From contig CAYXED010000004.1 in NCBI GenBank assembly GCA_964463965.1, forward strand, positions 124,001-188,000: DNA of 64,000 nt. Direction: 5' to 3'. Both the position numbers and the translations under genes were made by a program. Source of the stretch: UBA2166 sp964463965. GTDB taxonomy: Bacteria > Nitrospirota > Nitrospiria > Nitrospirales > UBA2166. Positions 9,337-18,077 of the stretch are shown here, piece after piece (the stretch's first letter is position 1; each line of letters begins with the position of its first letter). The notes under the pieces are model-generated. The model saw only the letters and a list, made by a program, of their open reading frames with translations. It had not been told where the DNA came from and searched no databases.

Positions 9337-9689
9337 ACACAACCTGCGAAGGCTACTGCCTATCCATACAAAAGAATAGATTAGGTCATTTCTTCCAAAT
9401 CATATATGTGCTTTATGGATAAGGTCAATGGAGCTTTTTGGCACTATACATAGGGTCAAAAGCATTTAGTAGTTTAGCGTCTGGCCTATAAAACGGTGTC
9501 TGAATTTGTCATATGGGCTCAGTGAATGTGCCATATGCTCGAATTCTCTGAAGAGCTTTTCATGTTAATAAATTCAGGGAAAATGTGATGTTCTCGTATA
9601 GCTGGCTAAGGTTTTCAGAGAGAGGTTCTTACTGCATATAGATTCCAATATTCACTGGAATAGATGCTTCTGGTCTATAAAAATTTTTT
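9337..9689. other. Intergenic region before dabA
   Basis: A 353-base gene-free stretch between pstS and dabA, both on the minus strand. I find no credible small gene or strong terminator. A candidate sigma70 promoter for dabA lies at 9401-9428 (listed separately). The rest is AT-rich and unexplained. Confidence 0.6.
9401..9428 (-). promoter_or_regulatory. Candidate sigma70 promoter of the dabA operon
   Basis: On the minus strand TTGACC (9428-9423) is followed after 16 bases by TATATG (9406-9401). The start codon of dabA lies about 65 bases downstream. This is the best promoter-like pair in the gap, but it is only a sequence match. Confidence 0.4.
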
Positions 9690-10673
9690 CTAGCGAAGCT
9701 TTTCGAGTTCTTCTCGTGCTTGTTCCGCTGCGAGAGGAAAGTACCCATCCTTCACTACCACTGCCTGCCCTTCTTTACTGTAGATATAGCGTAGAAATTC
9801 CTCTACGAGTGGGGAAAGTGGTTTGTTGGGTATTTTGTTAACGTAAACATAGAGGTAACGCCAGATAGGGTAGCTTCCATTGATGGCGTTAGCATAGTTT
9901 GCATCAACGTATGGGGCACCATCAGAAGATGCGATAGGCAGAGCTCTGACACCAGACGTTTTATAGCCAATCCCGCTGTAGCCTATTCCAGTGAGGTCCT
10001 CAGTAACACCTTGGACAACAGATGCCGAACCGGGTTGTTCTTTGACCTCATCTTTGTAGTCACCGCTTTTCAAAACTTTTTTTTTGAAAAATCCATACGT
10101 ACCTGAGGCGGAGTTACGGCCGTAAATGCTAATAGTTTCCTCTCCAAGCGGACCAGTTATACCTGTATCAGACCACGTTTTGAAACGTGCCGAATGTTTT
10201 CTGCGTTGTTCCTTGGAAAATACGGCATCTACCTCGGCCAACGTCATCCCAGGCAGTGGATTGTCTTTGTTGACGTATATTGCGAGTGCGTCAACAGAAA
10301 CTTTAAATAGTGTTGGAGGATAACCAAATTTGTCCTCAAACCTGTCACGCTCTTTGCCCTTCATTCTCCGTGACATTGGTCCAAGTTGAGAAGTGGCGTT
10401 AATGAGAGCTGGTGGCGCAGTGCTTGATCCTTTTCCTTCAATTTGAATCTTTACTGCAGGGTATTTTTTTCTAAACCCTTCTGCCCATAAGGTCATAAGG
10501 TTGTTGAAGGTATCCGAACCAATACTGTTAAGATTTCCTGACACTCCCCTAACCTTGCTATATGCTTTGAGTGCAGGGTCGACTTTAACAACCTCAGCAA
10601 AGGCTGTGGTGTAGCCAAAAAGGCCTAACAGTCCCACTGCAACGATAGACGCCCCTGTCTTTAAAAAAATCAT
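9690..10673 (-). CDS. pstS: PstS-like phosphate-binding periplasmic protein
   Basis: 327 residues: N-terminal signal peptide (hydrophobic stretch ending near TTAFA) and a PBP-like domain (PF12849). NLNSIGSDTFNNLM opens the mature protein. EGKGSSTAPPALI and RNSASGTYGFFKK are the loops that hold phosphate in PstS, and the sequence ends with the typical LSPLVEEFLRYIYSKEGQ helix. CCGGAGGAATAA precedes the ATG, a near-perfect ribosome binding site. It lies downstream of a phosphate-porin-like gene on the same strand, suggesting joint phosphate uptake. No PstC, PstA or PstB gene is in the window, so the cognate ABC permease must be elsewhere, or the protein has another role such as surface binding. 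Confidence 0.86.
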   Translation of the reverse strand: MIFLKTGASIVAVGLLGLFGYTTAFAEVVKVDPALKAYSKVRGVSGNLNSIGSDTFNNLMTLWAEGFRKKYPAVKIQIEGKGSSTAPPALINATSQLGPMSRRMKGKERDRFEDKFGYPPTLFKVSVDALAIYVNKDNPLPGMTLAEVDAVFSKEQRRKHSARFKTWSDTGITGPLGEETISIYGRNSASGTYGFFKKKVLKSGDYKDEVKEQPGSASVVQGVTEDLTGIGYSGIGYKTSGVRALPIASSDGAPYVDANYANAINGSYPIWRYLYVYVNKIPNKPLSPLVEEFLRYIYSKEGQAVVVKDGYFPLAAEQAREELEKLR

Positions 10674-10735
10674 TTATTCCTCCGGTTTTATGGACGACAT
10701 TGTATAAATCTAATTACACGCAGTAGTTTTGAATC

Positions 10736-12172
10736 TTAGAAGTTGACTTGAAAACGCGTCATTACTGCGTCCATGTTTCCCTCTTTAGCAATTGAAGGAT
10801 TGGTAAAATCAACTTGTGATTTGACATAGTTAAGCATCAAACGACTATTTGGGTTAAGATACCAGTTAAGGCCCACAGTAATGTTGTCCATTTTGCCACC
10901 AACAATGCCGCTATCGGTTAGATCAAGGTGTGAATAGCGGGCCGCAACTTCCCATGCGCCGATCCCATCTTTACCAAAATTTTTCTTCGGTTTAACTTGT
11001 GTAAATGCACCACTTTTCGTTTTATATGCCCGACTTTCTCCGGTGAGAAAATAACTTCCATACATGTAAAACCCTGAGAAATTTGGGGTAATCTCTAATC
11101 GACTTTCAGGATCATCTGCCTGAGTGACCCCATCTCTGACAAATGATTGATCATATTCGCCTTGAATGGAAAACGGCCCGAATATTACTGCAGATTCAAG
11201 TTTAATGCGATTTTCGCTTTTTGCGGTGAAATGATCCGTGTTAATCAATCGATCTGTCAGATGGACTTCAGGACGTGCGCGAAGTCTCATCTCATCCTCT
11301 GGGTTTTCTCTGTGAGTTGCACTGACACCCAAATGAATCAACCTTTTCCCTTTGTCCTCGTAGAGTGGAAGGGCCGTGATGCGGGCGGTAAAGTGTGTCG
11401 CTTCTCCAGTCAGTGCATTGAACGACTCACCCTGGTCTCCAGAGTCTAAGAAAACACCAGCGGCCCATGTCATACGGTTCTTAAGTCCTGTGTTGTAGAA
11501 CATGGCGCCGGTATTACGTTCTGGGTCGAAGATGTTAGTTTGAGAGCGCTCCATAAACGTAATGTGGTTGCTACTGGTGATCATTTCCAAACCAAATGGT
11601 TCTTTCATGTGACCCACTCTGAGGTTGCCAACTCCTGGAAGATTGTGAATTCCAATGTAGACATCTTTGAACGCCACTACCCCATCCGCAAAATCAACCT
11701 GATTTTTCCAAGTTACGTTGTCATAAAGGCGTCCATCCATGTACATCCGCATACGACGAAACTCTGTACCCCCAGTATCGATGTCATCCCCCACCTGTCC
11801 TTTAAGAGTGTTGTTGGCTTCGATATGGGCGAAGTCATGCTGGATACGACCGCCTACTTTAAACTCTAAGTTGCCGTCAGCAGACTTGAATTGAAGGCCG
11901 CCCTTCCAATGAGAGTTCATGTCTGGATATTCTTTCTTCTTCTCAGGTTTTGCCGTTTGTGCATCTTCGGCAATGGCTTTTCGAAGTTTAGCCTCTTTTT
12001 CTCCAGCCTTTGCATCTGTTTTTTCTTGATCTGCCTTAATTTTGTTTCGCTCGATATCAGTGATTGTGCCTTTTTCGTAGAGGATATCCTCTAGACCCGC
12101 AAATGCAGGTATGCTACAAAAGATGCCCATAAAGACTGCAATCGCAATGATTGTGTTAAAACGTTGGTTCAT
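10736..12172 (-). CDS. OprP/OprO-type phosphate-selective porin
   Basis: 478 residues from the ATG at 12172, which has GGGGGAATC directly before it; a longer frame would start at 12199. A signal peptide ends near SIPAFA. An N-terminal charged, coiled-coil-like segment (EKGTITDIERNKIKADQEK..KAGEKEAKLRKAI) comes first. A beta-barrel follows from about residue 95, with KVGGRIQHDFAHIE and VGHMKEPFGLEMITSSNHITFMERS, typical of porin_O_P (PF07396). The C-terminal residue is Phe (RFQVNF), the usual outer-membrane insertion signal. With the PstS-like gene 62 bases downstream it forms a probable phosphate uptake unit. Substrate selectivity is inferred from the family. Confidence 0.86.
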   Translation of the reverse strand: MNQRFNTIIAIAVFMGIFCSIPAFAGLEDILYEKGTITDIERNKIKADQEKTDAKAGEKEAKLRKAIAEDAQTAKPEKKKEYPDMNSHWKGGLQFKSADGNLEFKVGGRIQHDFAHIEANNTLKGQVGDDIDTGGTEFRRMRMYMDGRLYDNVTWKNQVDFADGVVAFKDVYIGIHNLPGVGNLRVGHMKEPFGLEMITSSNHITFMERSQTNIFDPERNTGAMFYNTGLKNRMTWAAGVFLDSGDQGESFNALTGEATHFTARITALPLYEDKGKRLIHLGVSATHRENPEDEMRLRARPEVHLTDRLINTDHFTAKSENRIKLESAVIFGPFSIQGEYDQSFVRDGVTQADDPESRLEITPNFSGFYMYGSYFLTGESRAYKTKSGAFTQVKPKKNFGKDGIGAWEVAARYSHLDLTDSGIVGGKMDNITVGLNWYLNPNSRLMLNYVKSQVDFTNPSIAKEGNMDAVMTRFQVNF

Positions 12173-12278
12173 GATTCCCCCATTTGGATTGCGGTACACT
12201 TTGAGTAATCCATTGCCCGCTATTAGTGGGATTGTATAGTGTATATTACAGCTTTATCGGTAAAATTAAGTACATAAT

Positions 12279-12833
12279 TTACCTCTCTGATGCGCGAGAA
12301 ATTGTCCCAATGTGCAGAGGGTACTCCCCTTTTTCTGAATCGCTTACAAAGTGTTTTATGGTTGTCCGCACAACGCGAAATGCGATTTCATTCCAGGGAA
12401 TTGTACTGTGGTGAAATAGTTTTACTTCAAGGCTTTCCTTCCCACCGCTGAATTGTGAATTTCTCATGTTTGCACGAAACATCATGTGGACTTGGTTAAT
12501 GTGGGGAATGCTGTAAATGGTATAGGGTGCGATAAGTTCAACGTCTGCGTGACATTCTTCAAAGGTTTCCCGCATAGCACCTTGCTCTACAGTTTCATCA
12601 TTTTCCATAAAACCTCCTGGTAATGTCCATAACCCATAACCAGGTTCTATGGCTCGACGGCAAAGAAGTAGCCTGTCTTCCCACGTTGGTAGTGTTCCCA
12701 CAACTAAATTTGGGTTTTGGTAGTGAATATGATCGCAAGTTTGACATACAAAACGAGGATGATCATCGTATTTGGGAATTTTTCTGGATGTTTCTGAGCC
12801 GCACTGACTGCAAAAAAGTATTGGTGGCATCAT
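12279..12833 (-). CDS. Nudix hydrolase with N-terminal zinc ribbon
   Basis: 184 residues from the ATG at 12833 (AGGTG seven bases before it; a 200-residue frame would start at 12881). An N-terminal zinc ribbon has CSQC and CQTC pairs. The Nudix box GGFMENDETVEQGAMRETFEE fits GX5EX7REUXEEXGU up to the terminal Gly, which is replaced by His. This layout resembles the NudC/ADP-ribose-pyrophosphatase-like Nudix proteins of many bacteria that act on nucleotide diphosphate substrates. The substrate is unknown. It is transcribed divergently from the ferredoxin gene at 12969. Confidence 0.85.
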   Translation of the reverse strand: MMPPILFCSQCGSETSRKIPKYDDHPRFVCQTCDHIHYQNPNLVVGTLPTWEDRLLLCRRAIEPGYGLWTLPGGFMENDETVEQGAMRETFEECHADVELIAPYTIYSIPHINQVHMMFRANMRNSQFSGGKESLEVKLFHHSTIPWNEIAFRVVRTTIKHFVSDSEKGEYPLHIGTISRASER

Positions 12834-12968
12834 GGCACCTGTTATGTAGTTAAGCTGATTATACCGTCTGAATGCAGTCATAGTACTTGAAGGTGTGTAT
12901 AATAGCCAAAGAGCTTTTTTGATATTTTTCTAAATCGTAAAAATTATTTTAGAACGAGGGTAAAAAGC

Positions 12969-13382
12969 ATGGGTGGAAGTAATCCGTACATTGATCAGAA
13001 TCCTATTGAGCGAGCGACACAAGCTTATACGATTAAGTTTGTTGGGTCTGAAGATAGTGTTGAAATTGTTGTTGATCCTGAAAAGGTTCCCTACTGCCAG
13101 ACCGGACTTCCTGGAAGTATTTTAGATATTGCGTTGGGTTCTGGTATTGATATTGAGCATGCCTGTGGAGGGGTTTGTGCGTGTTCTACATGTCATGTAA
13201 TTGTAAAAGAGGGCTTAGAATCTTGCAATGAAGGTACTGATGACGAGTATGATCAACTTGATGAAGCTCCTGGCGTAAGCCTACAGTCTCGGCTGAGTTG
13301 CCAGTGTGTTCCCAATGGCACTCAAAACCTTGTTGTTGAAATTCCTGCCTGGAACAAGAATTTAGTTAAGGAAAACCATTAA
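12969..13382 (+). CDS. [2Fe-2S] ferredoxin, adrenodoxin/Isc type
   Basis: 137 residues. EHACGGVCACSTCHVIV gives C-x5-C-x2-C, and SRLSCQC provides the fourth ligand about 37 residues later, the pattern of Isc-type/adrenodoxin ferredoxins. An acidic DDEYDQLDEAPGVS stretch precedes the last ligand, as in partner-binding helix 3 of this family. The first 35 residues are an extra N-terminal extension relative to E. coli Fdx. It is an electron carrier, plausibly for Fe-S assembly or a P450-like partner. It precedes an unknown gene and a CDGSH Fe-S protein on the same strand with short gaps, so the three may be one transcript. Confidence 0.88.
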   Translation: MGGSNPYIDQNPIERATQAYTIKFVGSEDSVEIVVDPEKVPYCQTGLPGSILDIALGSGIDIEHACGGVCACSTCHVIVKEGLESCNEGTDDEYDQLDEAPGVSLQSRLSCQCVPNGTQNLVVEIPAWNKNLVKENH

Positions 13383-13386
13383 TTCC

Positions 13387-14013
13387 TTGCTGAACTCCAC
13401 TCAGAATCTTTTCACTGCCGATGAACTTTCCCTGATCGGAGATAAAAATTTTTTTCCAGCTAAACAACGGGTTACGGAGAAGGTACGCTCAACTCTTGAT
13501 GAAATACATGGTGTATTGAAAAATGATTTGTCTGGGGTGCGTCTTCTTGCACCTAATGGATTTGATATTTCTGCATTTCAATTTGTAAAAGGCGAGCACT
13601 TAAACCATTATCCCTACCAGTACCTTGACTTCCCGAGGCATTTTGTACGAACAGAAAAGTTTACTTTCCGTTCATTGTTTTGGTGGGGGCATCATTTTAT
13701 ATTTGCGATGATACTTGAAGGGACAAATCTGAATAGGTATAAAAGTAATTTAATTAATAATTATCCTCAAATTGCAGATAGAAATATTTGTTTGTGCTTA
13801 GGACACTCGCTTTGGGAGTGGCGATATGGTGCAGGTTATACTTTAGAGATGACTGGGAATAGGCGTACTGAAACAGCTGCTGTTCTAACTCATAGGCCTT
13901 TTTTTAAGCTGGCAAGGTTTATTCCGATTACAGATTCTATTGTGAGTGAAGGTGGGCTTGCTGAGGTGGGGCGTGAAACGCTGAACGCCCTATACCCAGT
14001 TATAACTTATTGA
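13387..14013 (+). CDS. Unknown conserved-looking protein, 208 residues
   Basis: I do not recognise the family. The frame opens with TTG at 13387, four bases after the ferredoxin stop, and there is no in-frame ATG nearby, so the start is uncertain (an earlier ATT is possible). The product is soluble, rich in aromatic residues (YPYQYLDFPRHF, FWWGHHFIFAM), with several Trp and His residues but no obvious signal peptide or metal motif. Codon use matches the neighbours and the frame fills the space between ferredoxin and CDGSH genes, so I take it as a real gene. The context suggests a function with Fe-S electron carriers, but no mechanism is visible. Confidence 0.7.
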   Translation: MLNSTQNLFTADELSLIGDKNFFPAKQRVTEKVRSTLDEIHGVLKNDLSGVRLLAPNGFDISAFQFVKGEHLNHYPYQYLDFPRHFVRTEKFTFRSLFWWGHHFIFAMILEGTNLNRYKSNLINNYPQIADRNICLCLGHSLWEWRYGAGYTLEMTGNRRTETAAVLTHRPFFKLARFIPITDSIVSEGGLAEVGRETLNALYPVITY

Positions 14014-14034
14014 AATAATTGGAGAAAATTAAAA

Positions 14035-14271
14035 ATGGAATCCCCTATCGTAGTTAAAAAAGCCCCTGAGGTGCTTACTCTTGACGCTGGAACTTACTAT
14101 TGGTGTAGTTGCGGGCGTTCCGGTAATCAACCTTTTTGTGATGGGTCTCACGAAGGCACGCATTTTTTACCCGATGAATTTATCCTTGAAGAAAAAACAA
14201 CGGTTTGGTTGTGCATGTGTAAACACTCCAAGAAAAAGCCTTTTTGTGATGGAGGGCATAAGTCTTTGTAG
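14035..14271 (+). CDS. Double CDGSH iron-sulfur domain protein
   Basis: 78 residues with two CDGSH motifs. CSCGRSGNQPFCDGSH gives the first three Cys and one His ligands, and CMCKHSKKKPFCDGGH the second, a tandem arrangement found in many bacterial homologues (PF09360). Each should hold a [2Fe-2S] cluster with one His ligand, which is redox- and pH-sensitive. GGAGAAAATTAAAA precedes the ATG. It lies after a ferredoxin gene and an unknown gene, and nine bases before mnmG. Function is likely redox sensing or electron transfer; the sequence gives no partner. Confidence 0.9.
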   Translation: MESPIVVKKAPEVLTLDAGTYYWCSCGRSGNQPFCDGSHEGTHFLPDEFILEEKTTVWLCMCKHSKKKPFCDGGHKSL

Positions 14272-14280
14272 GTAGATGGT

Positions 14281-16221
14281 ATGAGTAGTTTTGATAGCAC
14301 ATATGATGTTGTGGTAATTGGGGGTGGTCATGCCGGTTGCGAAGCCGTCTTGGCGGCAGCCAAGATGGGTTGTCGTGTGCTTCTCCTCACGATGGATATA
14401 CCCAAGATTGCTCAAATGTCCTGCAATCCTGCAGTTGGAGGCATTGCAAAGGGACACCTAGTAAAGGAAATCGATGCTCTTGGTGGTGAGATGGGATATA
14501 ACACGGACCAGGCTGGAATACAGTTTCGGATGTTGAATATGAGTAAGGGGCCTGCCGTTAGGGCTTTACGCGTACAAACGGACATGCATATCTACAAGCG
14601 AGTTATGCAAGAAACACTTAAGTGTCAGCCTATGCTGGAAATTGTTGAGGGTACAGTGGAGCAATTGTTCGTAAAAGGCGCCAAGGTTTGTGGATTAACA
14701 AGCAAGGACAAGGAAGGACGAGTAACAAGTTTTGGTGCAAAGGCTATTGTTATGACGTCAGGAACCTTTCTTAAGGGGCTTGCCCATATTGGCTTAAATC
14801 ATTTTCCATCTGGAAGAGCTGGGGAAGCTCCTGCAGAATCACTGTCAGATTGCATGAGAGATCTTGGTTTTTCTGTAGGAAGACTAAAGACGGGAACCCC
14901 TCCCCGTATCGACAAAAACTCCATAAACTTTAGTGCTATGGCTGAGCAGTTGGGCGATGATCCTCCAAAACCGTTTTCTTACCGTACGGGGCGTATTGAA
15001 AATCCTCAGCGTTCCTGTCATCTCACATATACGACCGAGGAAACCCATAGGATTATAGGGGATAATCTTGATAGGTCTCCTATGTACAGTGGACTTATAG
15101 ATGCTGTAGGTCCAAGATATTGCCCTTCCATTGAGGACAAGATCGTGAGGTTCCCTGATAGAGCCGGGCACCAGGTATTTATTGAACCAGAGGGTCTTGA
15201 GAGTGATCAGTTTTACCCTAATGGCATATCGACAAGTTTGCCTATTGATGTACAGGTAGCCTTTGTACAGAGCATCCCTGGGCTTGAGAAGGCAAAAATT
15301 CTTCGACCTGGATACGCTATAGAATATGATTATTTTCCTCCAAGGCAGCTGCATCCAACCTTGGAAACAAAACTAGTTGAAGGCTTGTACCACGCTGGAC
15401 AGATCAATGGTACATCTGGGTATGAAGAGGCCGCAGCGCAAGGATTAATGGCTGGAATTAATGCCGCGCTGAAGGTAAGAGAACATCCACCATTCATTCT
15501 TGATCGTTCTCAGGCGTATATTGGGGTACTGATAGATGACCTTATAACGAAGGATACGAAAGAGCCATATAGGATGTTTACTTCCAGGGCTGAATATCGA
15601 TTGTTGTTAAGGCAAGATAATGCCGATCACAGGCTCATGGAAAAAGGCTTTCAGCTTGGTTTGGTATCAGAAGGTGACTATAGGAAACTTGAGCGGAAGT
15701 TGTCGGCAATAGACGAGGAAATATCGTGGCTTGAGTCGACAAAATTGAGTTCCTGCGGCGACCCTGCATTAAAGCTTGAAAGTTTTGGAATTAATGTGAC
15801 GAATACGTCCTTGTCACTTGCACACATCCTGCGGCGACCGGAGGTAACTTATGAAAATATTCTCGACGCGTTTGGTTTGGAGAGAGCTTCTGATGCTGAA
15901 GTGATATGCGAGATTAATAACAGGGTTAAGTATGATGGCTACATTCAAAGGCAAATGTCACAGATATCAAAGTTTAAGAAGATTGAGGGCCAGATTATCC
16001 CTGATGATTTCAAGTATGACGAGGTAGTGGGATTTTCATCTGAGGTTTTTGAAAAGCTAAATTCCGTGCGCCCTCGGTCCATAGGGCAAGCTTCCAGAAT
16101 TTCCGGAATAACTCCAGCTGCAATTTCCCTCCTCATGATCTCACTAGAAAGGAGGAGGAGGCAAAATAGCGCTGATGAAGAAGAAAAATTGTTCCACGTG
16201 GAACAATCTGGTTCCGTTTGA
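14281..16221 (+). CDS. mnmG: MnmG (GidA), tRNA uridine-34 carboxymethylaminomethyl modification FAD enzyme
   Basis: 646 residues. The dinucleotide-binding motif VVIGGGHAGCEAVLAAAKMG lies at residues about 10-30, followed by the QMSCNPAVGGIAKGHLVKEIDALGG signature, FPSGRAGEAPA and YEEAAAQGLMAGINAAL. It forms the MnmEG complex that installs cmnm5U at the wobble base of tRNAs. Length matches the family (about 620-650). The C-terminus contains the perfect parS palindrome (16189-16206), which encodes the residues LFHVEQ. In many genomes rsmG (gidB) follows mnmG, but here parA comes next after 130 bases. ATG start, with GTAGGTAGATGGT before it. Confidence 0.96.
   Translation: MSSFDSTYDVVVIGGGHAGCEAVLAAAKMGCRVLLLTMDIPKIAQMSCNPAVGGIAKGHLVKEIDALGGEMGYNTDQAGIQFRMLNMSKGPAVRALRVQTDMHIYKRVMQETLKCQPMLEIVEGTVEQLFVKGAKVCGLTSKDKEGRVTSFGAKAIVMTSGTFLKGLAHIGLNHFPSGRAGEAPAESLSDCMRDLGFSVGRLKTGTPPRIDKNSINFSAMAEQLGDDPPKPFSYRTGRIENPQRSCHLTYTTEETHRIIGDNLDRSPMYSGLIDAVGPRYCPSIEDKIVRFPDRAGHQVFIEPEGLESDQFYPNGISTSLPIDVQVAFVQSIPGLEKAKILRPGYAIEYDYFPPRQLHPTLETKLVEGLYHAGQINGTSGYEEAAAQGLMAGINAALKVREHPPFILDRSQAYIGVLIDDLITKDTKEPYRMFTSRAEYRLLLRQDNADHRLMEKGFQLGLVSEGDYRKLERKLSAIDEEISWLESTKLSSCGDPALKLESFGINVTNTSLSLAHILRRPEVTYENILDAFGLERASDAEVICEINNRVKYDGYIQRQMSQISKFKKIEGQIIPDDFKYDEVVGFSSEVFEKLNSVRPRSIGQASRISGITPAAISLLMISLERRRRQNSADEEEKLFHVEQSGSV
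16189..16206. promoter_or_regulatory. parS-like centromere site inside mnmG
   Basis: TTGTTCCACGTGGAACAA is an 18-base perfect palindrome and agrees with the ParB-binding parS core (TGTTYCACGTGRAACA type; the Pseudomonas-like GTTCCACGTGGAAC version). It lies 12 bases before the end of the mnmG stop codon and about 150 bases upstream of parA, the usual neighbourhood. Highly specific match; no second copy was found in the window. Confidence 0.88.
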
Positions 16222-16356
16222 AGCCGTCCTGTGGTAGGATGCCTCCTATGCTAGTTTAACCACTATATATTGTATTTATTTTTATTTTTACCATTATATA
16301 TTGATCTTTGTGCCTTTTGCGTTTCCTCTGGTATTGTTGAAAATTAAGGGGTGAAT

Positions 16357-17130
16357 ATGGCTAGGCGTGTTATTGCTATCGCAAACCAAAAGGGTGGAGT
16401 CGGAAAAACAACAACTGCTGTGAATCTCGCGGCTTCGCTTGCGGATGCCGGAAAAAGTGTTCTTCTTATAGATTTTGATCCTCAGGCAAATGCAACAAAT
16501 GGTATTGGGTTAGATGGCTTGAATGGCTCTGGGGGGATTTATGATGCCATTGGTCAAACCAAAGGCCCTTTGGATGTTGTTCAGAATACGTCGGTTGATA
16601 AATTGAAGCTCATTGCTTCAACTCCTGCACTTGCTGGTGCTGAGTTGGAACTTGCCGATGTTCCTCATCGTGAGAGCAGGCTGAAAAATATTTGTCTCAG
16701 TCTTAGCGAGCAGTATGATTTTATACTCATTGACTGTCCGCCGTCGTTTGGGCTTCTCACTATCAATGCACTTGTGGCGGCTGAATCTGTGCTTATTCCC
16801 GTGCAATGTGAGTATTACGCTATCCATGGGCTTAGTCAGTTGATGGAAAATATTAATCGTGTGCGAAGGGTCTATAACAAAAATCTTGTTATTGAGGGTG
16901 TCTTATTAACAATGCTTGATGCAAGGAATAACCTTTGTAATCAGGTTGCCCATGAAATACGTTCAAATTTTAATGATAGGGTTTTTGGTTGTGCAATACC
17001 GAGAAACATTGCTCTTGCAGAAGCACCAAGTTACGGGCGTCCTGTGCTTGCGTACAATAACCATTCTTCTGGCGCTCGAGCTTATATAGAGCTTGCCAAT
17101 GAGGTTTTGCAAAATGGAAGTAGAGTGTAG
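16357..17130 (+). CDS. parA: ParA (Soj) chromosome partitioning ATPase
   Basis: 257 residues from the ATG at 16357; AAGGGG six to seven bases before it supports this start over the GTG two codons earlier. The deviant Walker A KGGVGKTTTAVNLAASLA lies at the N-terminus, DFDPQANATNG follows, and ILIDCPPSFGLLTINAL holds the Walker B region. ParA is a dynamic ATPase that moves ParB-parS complexes during chromosome segregation. It is followed by parB after 82 bases, and the parS site lies upstream in mnmG. Length is typical for chromosomal Soj-type ParA. Confidence 0.96.
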   Translation: MARRVIAIANQKGGVGKTTTAVNLAASLADAGKSVLLIDFDPQANATNGIGLDGLNGSGGIYDAIGQTKGPLDVVQNTSVDKLKLIASTPALAGAELELADVPHRESRLKNICLSLSEQYDFILIDCPPSFGLLTINALVAAESVLIPVQCEYYAIHGLSQLMENINRVRRVYNKNLVIEGVLLTMLDARNNLCNQVAHEIRSNFNDRVFGCAIPRNIALAEAPSYGRPVLAYNNHSSGARAYIELANEVLQNGSRV

Positions 17131-17212
17131 CGTTACTTATTTTTGCTCTTGTCCCATAGCCTCTTTTTTGTACCCCTTTCTGAGGCATGGCAAAAAACAT
17201 TGGGAGCTTTAG

Positions 17213-18058
17213 ATGGCAAAGAAGGCTTTAGGTAGAGGCTTAAACGCAATTTTTTCACAAGATAATCTTGCATCTATTGATACGCTTGATGAAAGGAAAG
17301 AAATTCTGCTCGACCGCATTGTTCCTAACAGGAATCAGCCGCGGCGACGGTTTGCTCAGCATGAAATCGATGAACTTGTGGAATCGGTAAAAAATAATGG
17401 CGTTCTTCAGCCTGTCTTGGTTCGGGGGGTACCTGATGGGAAGTTTGAGCTTATTGCAGGAGAGCGTCGTTGGAGGGCAGCTATGCAAGCAGGTATTGCC
17501 ACGATACCTGCAGTGGTCAAAAATGTTTCCGATCATGAAGTAATGGAATTGGCTCTTGTTGAAAATATTCAACGTTCAGATCTTACCCCAATTGAGGTTG
17601 CACGTGCATATCAACGTTTGGTCAAAGAATTTTCTCTAACCCAAGATCAGTTGGCGGCACGTGTTGGCAAGACGCGATCTTCGGTAGCTAACATGTTGAG
17701 GTTTCTGACCCTTCCTAATAACGTTCAGGCGCTTATGGAGTCTGGCGGTTTAACGATGGGGCATGCAAAAGTTTTACTTTCTTTGCCGACAATGGATGAG
17801 CAGCAGGCATGGGCAAAACGTGCTGCTGAGGATAATCTTTCGGTACGTGATCTGGAGGGTCTTCTTCAGCCAAAGGGAAAAAAATCAAAGTCCATTACAA
17901 AACTAAAGGATCCAAATGTGATAGATATCGAAAGCCGTCTAAAGCGTCGCCTCGGTACTAATGCTAAGATTACGGCGGGTCGTAAGGGTGGACGAATTTC
18001 TATTGACTATTATTCTTCAGAGGATCTTGATCGTATTCTTGACATTATTTTTTGTTAG
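17213..18058 (+). CDS. parB: ParB (Spo0J) partition protein
   Basis: 281 residues. The N-terminal ParB/sulfiredoxin-like domain has IVPNRNQPRRRF, then LIAGERRWRAAMQAG (the CTP-binding GERR motif) and ENIQRSDLTPIEVARAYQ. A central helix-turn-helix follows (LAARVGKTRSSVANMLRFLTLP), then a C-terminal dimerisation segment. It binds parS (here 16189-16206), slides as a CTP clamp and works with ParA. The first residues MAKKALGRGLNAIF are typical. It lies directly downstream of parA, and mnmA follows after 19 bases. Confidence 0.96.
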   Translation: MAKKALGRGLNAIFSQDNLASIDTLDERKEILLDRIVPNRNQPRRRFAQHEIDELVESVKNNGVLQPVLVRGVPDGKFELIAGERRWRAAMQAGIATIPAVVKNVSDHEVMELALVENIQRSDLTPIEVARAYQRLVKEFSLTQDQLAARVGKTRSSVANMLRFLTLPNNVQALMESGGLTMGHAKVLLSLPTMDEQQAWAKRAAEDNLSVRDLEGLLQPKGKKSKSITKLKDPNVIDIESRLKRRLGTNAKITAGRKGGRISIDYYSSEDLDRILDIIFC

Positions 18059-18077
18059 TTATGGGTGTTTGTAAGCA

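Noticed and set aside
16222..16350. Chromosome origin (oriC) between mnmG and parA
   Set aside because: The stretch is AT-rich, but no DnaA boxes (TTATNCACA) are visible and it is only 129 bases long; treated as promoter region.
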